From the NCBI RefSeq assembly GCF_900696085.1, contig NZ_CAADFC020000028.1, positions 744,001-808,000 of the forward strand: 64,000 bases of DNA. The letters run 5' to 3'. The notes under the pieces were generated by a model. The model was not told the DNA's origin and ran no database searches. It was given only the letters and a program-made list of their open reading frames with translations. This DNA comes from Bradyrhizobium ivorense. Its GTDB lineage: Bacteria; Pseudomonadota; Alphaproteobacteria; Rhizobiales; Xanthobacteraceae. This document shows, piece by piece, positions 59,385 through 64,000 of the stretch (positions are counted from its first letter, which is position 1; each line of letters starts with the position of its first letter). The position numbers were made by a program, and so were the translations under genes.

Positions 59385-60296
59385 TCACGAATACGGATTG
59401 ATCAGCTTTTGCTGCTCGGTGGCGTGGTGGACCAGGAGGTCGATGAAGGTGCGCACCTTGGCCGAGAGGTGATGGCGGTGCGGATAGACCGCGTTCATGG
59501 TGAACTCGACCGGGCGGTATTCCGGCAGCAGGCGCACCAGCTGCCCCGACTCCAATTCGTCGCGCACCAGAAAACCCGCGGCGAGGAAGACGCCGACGCC
59601 GGCGAGTGCCGCGAGCTTCAACGTTTCACCGCTGTTGGAGATCAGGTTGCCCGCCACCCTCACCGCGGCCGGAGCGCCCTTGCGGTCGATGAAATGCCAG
59701 TCGTCGCCGAACGGATAGTTGGCGTGGCGCATGCAGTTGCGCGTCGTGAGCTCGGCGAGCTGCTCCGGCTTGCCGTGCTGCTCGATATAGCCGTGCGAGC
59801 AGCACAGCACGTGGCGCCAGGTGGCGATGGTGCGCACGATCAGGCTGGAGTCCGGCGGCGGCACCATGCGCACCGCAAGATCAAAATTCTCGTCGATCAG
59901 ATCGACATTGCGCTCGCCGATCGCGAGGTCGACCTTGACGTCCGGATAGGTCGCGAGGAACTCGGCGACCGCGGGCGACAGAAACTGGACCAGATGGGTG
60001 TTGGTGAAGATGCGCAGCGTGCCGCGTGGCACCGATTGCTGTGCGCCGGCGAGTTCATCGGCCTGCTCGATGTCGGCGAGGATCTGGATGGCGCGGTCGT
60101 AATAGGCCTGGCCGATTTCCGTGAGGCTGACCTTGCGCGTGGTGCGGTTGAGCAGCCGCACGCCGAGCCGGTCCTCCAACGATTGCACATGGTTGCTCAC
60201 CATGGTCGTCGACATGTTGAGCCGGCGGCCGGCCGCGGAAAAGCCGCCGGAGTCCACGACCCGGACGAAGGCGGTCAGGCTGGTCAGGCGGTCCAT
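59385..60296 (-). CDS. LysR-family transcriptional regulator (efflux-linked)
   Basis: 303 residues. N-terminal HTH: MDRLTSLTAFVRVVDSGGFS, RRLNMSTTMVSNHVQSLED, LLNRTTRKVSLTEIG; then an effector domain beginning about residue 90. Divergent from the HlyD-family gene, 140 bases away, whose promoter region carries a 30-bp motif repeated upstream of the DHA2 transporter. This layout suggests it controls both efflux genes and itself. Inducer unknown. Confidence 0.92.
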   Translation of the reverse strand: MDRLTSLTAFVRVVDSGGFSAAGRRLNMSTTMVSNHVQSLEDRLGVRLLNRTTRKVSLTEIGQAYYDRAIQILADIEQADELAGAQQSVPRGTLRIFTNTHLVQFLSPAVAEFLATYPDVKVDLAIGERNVDLIDENFDLAVRMVPPPDSSLIVRTIATWRHVLCCSHGYIEQHGKPEQLAELTTRNCMRHANYPFGDDWHFIDRKGAPAAVRVAGNLISNSGETLKLAALAGVGVFLAAGFLVRDELESGQLVRLLPEYRPVEFTMNAVYPHRHHLSAKVRTFIDLLVHHATEQQKLINPYS

Positions 60297-60327
60297 GTAG
60301 CAAGCCCGGGATTGTCAGCGCTGGCTT

Positions 60328-60357
60328 GATAATGCTTCCAGTTTTATCGGGATTATC
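60328..60357. promoter_or_regulatory. Shared 30-bp motif, copy 1 (upstream of HlyD gene)
   Basis: Starts GATAATGCTTCCAG and ends ATCGGGATTATC; GATAAT and ATTATC at its ends are inverted. It matches 23 of 30 positions, without gaps, to 62183-62212 upstream of the DHA2 gene. It lies 31 bases from the lysR start and 79 bases before the HlyD ATG; TATCACAGCGGG follows, as it also does near 13066 upstream of the SDR gene, perhaps as a -10/start region. Confidence 0.65.
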
Positions 60358-60436
60358 ACAGCGGGGAGGACATTGCATCTAAGGCAGTCGAAAGGCGCCC
60401 TTTCTGCAAGGACGCACGCTCGACCCGGAGGATGCC

Positions 60437-61585
60437 ATGTCGACGACCACCTATGTCCCTGAAGAATCGACGAAAATCGACGTCCGCCCGTCACGGAAGG
60501 TGATCAAGCGGGCAGCGCTCGCGCTGGCCGCGGCGCTCGGCATCGTCGTCGCCGCCGACTTCGGCTACGACTACATCACCACTGGCCGTTACCTCGAGTC
60601 GACCGACGACGCCTATGTGAAGGCGGATACCACGATCATCGCGCCGAAAGTGTCGGGCTATATCGCCCGGGTGCTGGTGACCGACAACCAGCCGGTTAAG
60701 GCCGGGCAGCTGCTGGCAGAGATCGACGACCGCGATTATCGCACCGCGCTCAACCAAGCCAGGGCCGATGTCGACGCCGCTGACGCGGCCGTCCGCAACC
60801 TCGATGCGCAGCTCGCGCTGCAGCAGCCGGTGATCGACCAGAGCAAGGCCGACGTCACCGCCGCCGAAGCCAATCTGAAATTCGCGCAGGAGGAGCAGGC
60901 CCGCTACGACGGGCTGATGAAATCCGGCTCCGGCACCATTCAGCGCGCGCAGCAGACCGACGCCGCACTGCGCGCCAACACCGCGCAGCTGCAGGGCGCG
61001 AAATCGGCGCTGTCAGCCGCCGAGCGCAAGGTCGACGTGCTGACGACGCAGCGCGCGCAGGCGGTGGCGCAAGCCGATCGGGCGCGCGCGGTCGAGCACC
61101 AGGCCGAGCTGAACCTGTCCTACACCGAGATCAAGGCGCCGGTGGACGGCACGGTCGGCGCCCGCACGTTGCGCGTCGGCCAGTATGTGCAGGCCGGCAC
61201 CCAGCTCATGGCCGTGGTGCCGCTCGACGCGGTCTATGTAGTCGCCAATTTCAAGGAGACCCAGCTCACCAACGTGCGCAACGGCCAACCGGTCGAGCTC
61301 ACCGTCGACAGCTTTCACAACACCAGGCTGAAGGGCCATGTCGACAGCCTGTCGCCGGCCAGCGGCCTCGAGTTCGCGCTGCTGCCGCCCGACAACGCCA
61401 CCGGCAACTTCACCAAGATCGTGCAGCGCGTGCCGGTGAAGATCGTGCTCGACGACGACAACCTCACCGGCCTGCTGCGGCCGGGCATGTCGGCGGTGCC
61501 GGTCATCAACACCAAGGCCGCGGTGGTTGCGGAGCGCGAAACGAAGCGGCGCGTGGCGGCGGCGGGCAAGCCGGACGGGGGGTAG
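60437..61585 (+). CDS. HlyD/EmrA-type membrane fusion protein
   Basis: 382 residues. Short cytoplasmic N-terminus, one membrane helix at about 27-45 (ALALAAALGIVVAADFGYDY), then the barrel-sandwich half TIIAPKVSGYIARVLVTDNQPVKAGQ (given partly: APKVSGYIARVLV), an alpha-hairpin coiled coil (about 105-225) and the second half AGTQLMAVVPLDAVYVVANFKE-type strands (LMAVVPLDAVYVVANFKE). This is the EmrA adaptor pattern linking a DHA2 pump to an outer-membrane channel; no TolC is in the window. Its partner pump starts at 62262 after a repeat-filled gap. Confidence 0.92.
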   Translation: MSTTTYVPEESTKIDVRPSRKVIKRAALALAAALGIVVAADFGYDYITTGRYLESTDDAYVKADTTIIAPKVSGYIARVLVTDNQPVKAGQLLAEIDDRDYRTALNQARADVDAADAAVRNLDAQLALQQPVIDQSKADVTAAEANLKFAQEEQARYDGLMKSGSGTIQRAQQTDAALRANTAQLQGAKSALSAAERKVDVLTTQRAQAVAQADRARAVEHQAELNLSYTEIKAPVDGTVGARTLRVGQYVQAGTQLMAVVPLDAVYVVANFKETQLTNVRNGQPVELTVDSFHNTRLKGHVDSLSPASGLEFALLPPDNATGNFTKIVQRVPVKIVLDDDNLTGLLRPGMSAVPVINTKAAVVAERETKRRVAAAGKPDGG

Positions 61586-61661
61586 CGGCGGCAGTCAACG
61601 CGAGACGAAGCGCGATCGATCGGTGGATGGATGGCGCTTTGCTGTCCGCGAGCTCTCTTCG

Positions 61662-61783
61662 CCTCTCCCGCTTGCGGGGGAGGCCGCATTGCATCGCAGA
61701 TGCAATGCGGGTGGGGGCTTTCTCCACCGCATGACTCGCGGAGAGAGCCCCCACCCCACCCTCCCCCGCAAGCGGGAGAGGGA
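61662..61783. repeat. Palindromic repeat family R1, copy c
   Basis: Same orientation and order as copy a: CCTCTCCCGCTTGCGGGGG, GCATTGCATCGCAGATGCAATGC-type palindrome (GCATTGCATC facing GATGCAATGC), GGGTGGGGGCTTTCTCC and its complement, CTCCCCCGCAAGCGGGAGAG. The tail GTGCTCACCTCAC (61795-61807) follows, the same 13 bases that end both R2 copies. Confidence 0.85.
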
Positions 61784-61900
61784 GCCTGAGAGGTGTGCTC
61801 ACCTCACGAACTGACCATCATGGTCGAAGCGCGATCGATCGGTGGATCGGTCGCGCTTACTTTCCTGCGCCTCTGGCTTCGTGCCACACGCTCCGGCGTC

Positions 61901-62112
61901 AGGGCTCCCTCCCCCCTTGCGGGGGAGGGTTGGGGAGAGGGGTGCCGCTTGCGCTAACGTCGGACGCATTGCGCGAACACTGGTCCCGAAAGTCACGTGC
62001 CGGCAGGATTGAGATAGCTCACGCAAATCTCTGATGTCAGCGCCCGGGGTACCCCTCTCCCCAACCCTCTCCCGCAAGGGGAGAGGGAGCCTGAGGGGCG
62101 TGCTCACCTCAC
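61901..62112. repeat. Palindromic repeat family R2, copy b
   Basis: AGGGCTCCCTCCCCCCTTGC and GTTGGGGAGAGGGG on the left; CCCCTCTCCCCAACCCTC and AAGGGGAGAGGGAGCCTGAG on the right; ends GTGCTCACCTCAC (62100-62112). About 100 bases of unique sequence in the middle. With R1c it fills most of the 676-base gap between the two efflux genes. Confidence 0.8.
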
Positions 62113-62182
62113 CACGCAGAGGACAGCAACTTCGCGCGTCGTCACGTCCACTGTTCGTCACGCGCATTATCAATCGCCGCCT

Positions 62183-62212
62183 GACAATCCTTCCAATCTT
62201 TCCCGGATTATC
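62183..62212. promoter_or_regulatory. Shared 30-bp motif, copy 2 (upstream of DHA2 gene)
   Basis: Starts GACAATCCTTCCA and ends CCCGGATTATC. Ungapped 23/30 match to 60328-60357. It ends 49 bases before the ATG at 62262, a suitable distance for a LysR-controlled promoter, so the pump gene seems to have its own start of transcription. Confidence 0.65.
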
Positions 62213-62261
62213 GAAAGTGGCCGCCTAATGCATCCTCGCGATGCAAGCTAGGACAAATCCG

Positions 62262-63869
62262 ATGACCGCACTCAACCCTGCCGCAAATGCCGCCGCCCTC
62301 CCCACCCCCGCAAGCCCGGCCGCCCCCGCTGTGCCGGCAAAAGTCTGGATCGCGGTGGTTGGCGCCAACCTCGGCGCGTTCATGGCGGTGCTCAACATCC
62401 AGATCGTCAACGCCTCGCTGGCCGACATTCAGGGCGCGATCGGGGCCGGCATCGACGACGGCGGCTGGATCTCGACCTCCTATCTGATCGCCGAGATCAT
62501 CGTGATCCCACTGAGCGGCTGGCTCGCCCAGGTGTTCTCGGTGCGGATCTATCTGCTCACCAACGCGCTGCTGTTCCTGCTGTTCTCGGCGGCCTGCGCG
62601 CTGGCGCAGAACCTGCCGCAGATGATCGTGCTGCGCGCCATCCAGGGTTTTTCCGGCGGCGTGCTGATTCCGATGGCGTTCACGCTGATCATCACGCTGC
62701 TGCCGAAGGCCAAGCAGCCGATCGGGCTCGCGCTGTTCGCGCTGTCGGCCACCTTCGCGCCGGCGATCGGTCCGACCATCGGCGGCTATCTCACCGAGAA
62801 CTGGGGCTGGGAGTACATCTTCTACGTCAACCTGGTGCCGGGCGCGATCATGGTCGGCATGCTGTTTTTCTCGCTCGAGTCGAGCCCGATGAAGCTGTCG
62901 CTGCTCGCGAAGGGCGACTGGCCCGGCATCATCACGATGGCGATCGGGCTTGCCGCGCTGCAGACCGTGCTCGAGGAAGGCAACAAGGACGACTGGTTCG
63001 GCTCGCCCTTCATCGTCAAGCTGTCGGTGATCGCCGCCGTCGCGCTCGCCGCGTTCCTGGTGATCGAGTTCACCGTGAAGAAGCCGCTGCTCAATCTGCG
63101 CCTGCTCGCCCGCCGCAATTTCGGCTTCGGCATGCTGGCCAACTTCCTGCTCGGCATCGCGCTGTACGGCTCGGTGTTCATCCTGCCGCAATACCTGGCA
63201 CGCATCCAGGGCTACAACGCCGAGCAGATCGGCCTGGTGCTGGCCTGGACCGGCCTGCCGCAGCTGCTGCTGATCCCGCTGGTGCCGCGGCTGATGCAGC
63301 GCTTCGATGCCCGTATCCTGATCGGCATCGGCTTCGCGCTGTTCGCTGTCTCCAACTTCATGAACATCACCATGACCAACGATTACGCGACGGACCAGCT
63401 GTTCTGGCCCAACATCGTCCGCGCCATCGGCCAGGCGCTGGTGATGGCGCCGCTGTCGGCGGTGGTGACCGGCGGCGTCGAGGTCGAGAATGCAGGCTCC
63501 GCCTCCGCGCTGTTCAACATGATGCGCAATCTCGGCGGCGCGGTCGGCATCGCGCTATTGCAGACGCTGCTGACCAAGCGCGAGCAGTTTCACTCCAACG
63601 TGCTGACCCAGCAGGTTTCGCTGTTCGACCCGGCGACCCGCGCGCGGATCGCGCAGCTCACCCAGTACTTCATGAACCACGGCATCGCCAACCAGCTCGA
63701 CGCCACCAGCCGCGCCTTGGTCGCGATCGGCAAGATCGTGCAGAAGCAGGCCTACATCCTCGCCTTCAGCGATACCTTCTATCTGCTCGGGGTCGCGCTG
63801 ATCGTGGCGTTGATCGCGGGCCTGTTCCTGAAGGAGCCCGGCCAGCTCAGCGGCGGCGGCGCGCACTAA
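62262..63869 (+). CDS. DHA2-family MFS multidrug efflux permease (EmrB-like)
   Basis: 535 residues from ATG 62262, which has AGGA eight bases upstream; an ATG at 62241 lacks one. A Pro/Ala-rich N-terminus leads to 14 predicted helices. Marks: LGAFMAVLNIQIVNASLADIQ (motif D1-like region; given partly as VLNIQIVNASLADIQ), the DDGGWISTSYLIAEI helix, GWLAQVF with motif A-like residues, AIQGFSGGVLIPMAFTLI and FAPAIGPTIGGYL (motif C). Proton-driven export of hydrophobic drugs or phenolics together with the HlyD protein is inferred. A carboxymuconolactone decarboxylase-like gene follows 31 bases later. Confidence 0.92.
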   Translation: MTALNPAANAAALPTPASPAAPAVPAKVWIAVVGANLGAFMAVLNIQIVNASLADIQGAIGAGIDDGGWISTSYLIAEIIVIPLSGWLAQVFSVRIYLLTNALLFLLFSAACALAQNLPQMIVLRAIQGFSGGVLIPMAFTLIITLLPKAKQPIGLALFALSATFAPAIGPTIGGYLTENWGWEYIFYVNLVPGAIMVGMLFFSLESSPMKLSLLAKGDWPGIITMAIGLAALQTVLEEGNKDDWFGSPFIVKLSVIAAVALAAFLVIEFTVKKPLLNLRLLARRNFGFGMLANFLLGIALYGSVFILPQYLARIQGYNAEQIGLVLAWTGLPQLLLIPLVPRLMQRFDARILIGIGFALFAVSNFMNITMTNDYATDQLFWPNIVRAIGQALVMAPLSAVVTGGVEVENAGSASALFNMMRNLGGAVGIALLQTLLTKREQFHSNVLTQQVSLFDPATRARIAQLTQYFMNHGIANQLDATSRALVAIGKIVQKQAYILAFSDTFYLLGVALIVALIAGLFLKEPGQLSGGGAH

Positions 63870-63900
63870 CCATCATTCAACACACCAAAGGAGAACGACG

Positions 63901-64000
63901 ATGAAACCCCGCATGAACTTCTACCAGGCCGCACCGGAAACCATCAAAGCGCTGGTATCAGTCGAAAGCCAGATCAGCGCCAGCGGCCTCGAGCAGTCGC
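63901..64000 (+). CDS. Carboxymuconolactone decarboxylase family protein (partial)
   Basis: First 33 codons; cut by the window edge. AAAGGAGAACGACG precedes ATG 63901. The opening MKPRMNFYQAAPETIKALVS, then VESQISASGLEQS, is that of AhpD/CMD-like proteins of the alkylhydroperoxidase fold, whose catalytic CxxC would come later. Close downstream of the efflux permease, probably on the same transcript. Family assignment rests on the N-terminal pattern only. Confidence 0.72.
   Translation, partial: MKPRMNFYQAAPETIKALVSVESQISASGLEQS

Overview
The window is high-GC chromosomal DNA from an alphaproteobacterium, most likely Bradyrhizobium or a close relative (Nitrobacteraceae). This is inferred from the protein families (41-residue L36, CelD-type acyltransferase, Bug-type binding proteins, DUF2171 and DUF5996 proteins) and from several families of palindromic intergenic repeats typical of that group. 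I saw no rRNA, tRNA, CRISPR array or phage module. Both outermost genes are cut by the window edges.

Layout. 1-9.7 kb is metabolic and housekeeping: a FAD-linked glycolate/lactate-type oxidase (partial), a small cytochrome c, poxB, an alpha/beta hydrolase, a PEGA lipoprotein, a 58-residue conserved protein, a decayed secreted-protein gene, a TPR protein, rpmJ, an amidohydrolase, a dienelactone hydrolase overlapping a haloacid dehalogenase, and a Cys-tRNA(Pro) deacylase-like protein. 9.8-16.4 kb holds a palindromic repeat, a Cys-rich secreted protein, a Bug-family binding protein, a complete RAYT/REP element lodged at the 3' end of a lysR gene, and that regulator's divergent targets (SDR, pirin, wrbA), then a DUF5996 protein.

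16.4-40.9 kb is a polysaccharide locus: CelD/FemAB-like acyltransferase, HxD...H cupin-like oxygenase, three or more glycosyltransferases, a Wzx flippase, two Wzy/ligase-type membrane proteins, a methyltransferase, a NodB-type deacetylase, a Wzz/Wzc-like co-polymerase with a degenerate ATP site, a radical SAM enzyme, and secreted GH26-like, GH5 and DUF1080 proteins. No priming transferase or Wza is present, so the locus is incomplete or continues elsewhere. An accessory island (about 19.9-25.85 kb) with two class III nucleotide cyclase fusions and an IS1182-type element interrupts it.

41-49.7 kb: a secreted cupin, a DUF2171 protein, a 1397-residue sensor with five tandem GAF units plus GGDEF and EAL, and a catabolic run (Ldh-type dehydrogenase, flavin monooxygenase, fumarylacetoacetase-like hydrolase). 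49.7-57.4 kb: a repeat array, an Lrp/AsnC regulator divergent from a fused indolepyruvate:ferredoxin oxidoreductase with twin operator-like palindromes between them, the MctP symporter with its DUF3311 partner, and a second Bug protein. 57.4-64 kb: a second IS1182-type element inside a palindromic repeat, three repeat families in a row, and a LysR/HlyD/DHA2 efflux module whose two transporter genes are separated by about 0.68 kb of repeats but share a 30-bp upstream motif.

Most notable: a palindromic repeat translated in frame inside the indolepyruvate oxidoreductase gene; the RAYT element supplying a neighbour's stop codon; the twin GGTA-N5-TACC operators; the shared 30-bp motif at the efflux genes; the atypical, island-split polysaccharide locus; and the five-GAF c-di-GMP protein.
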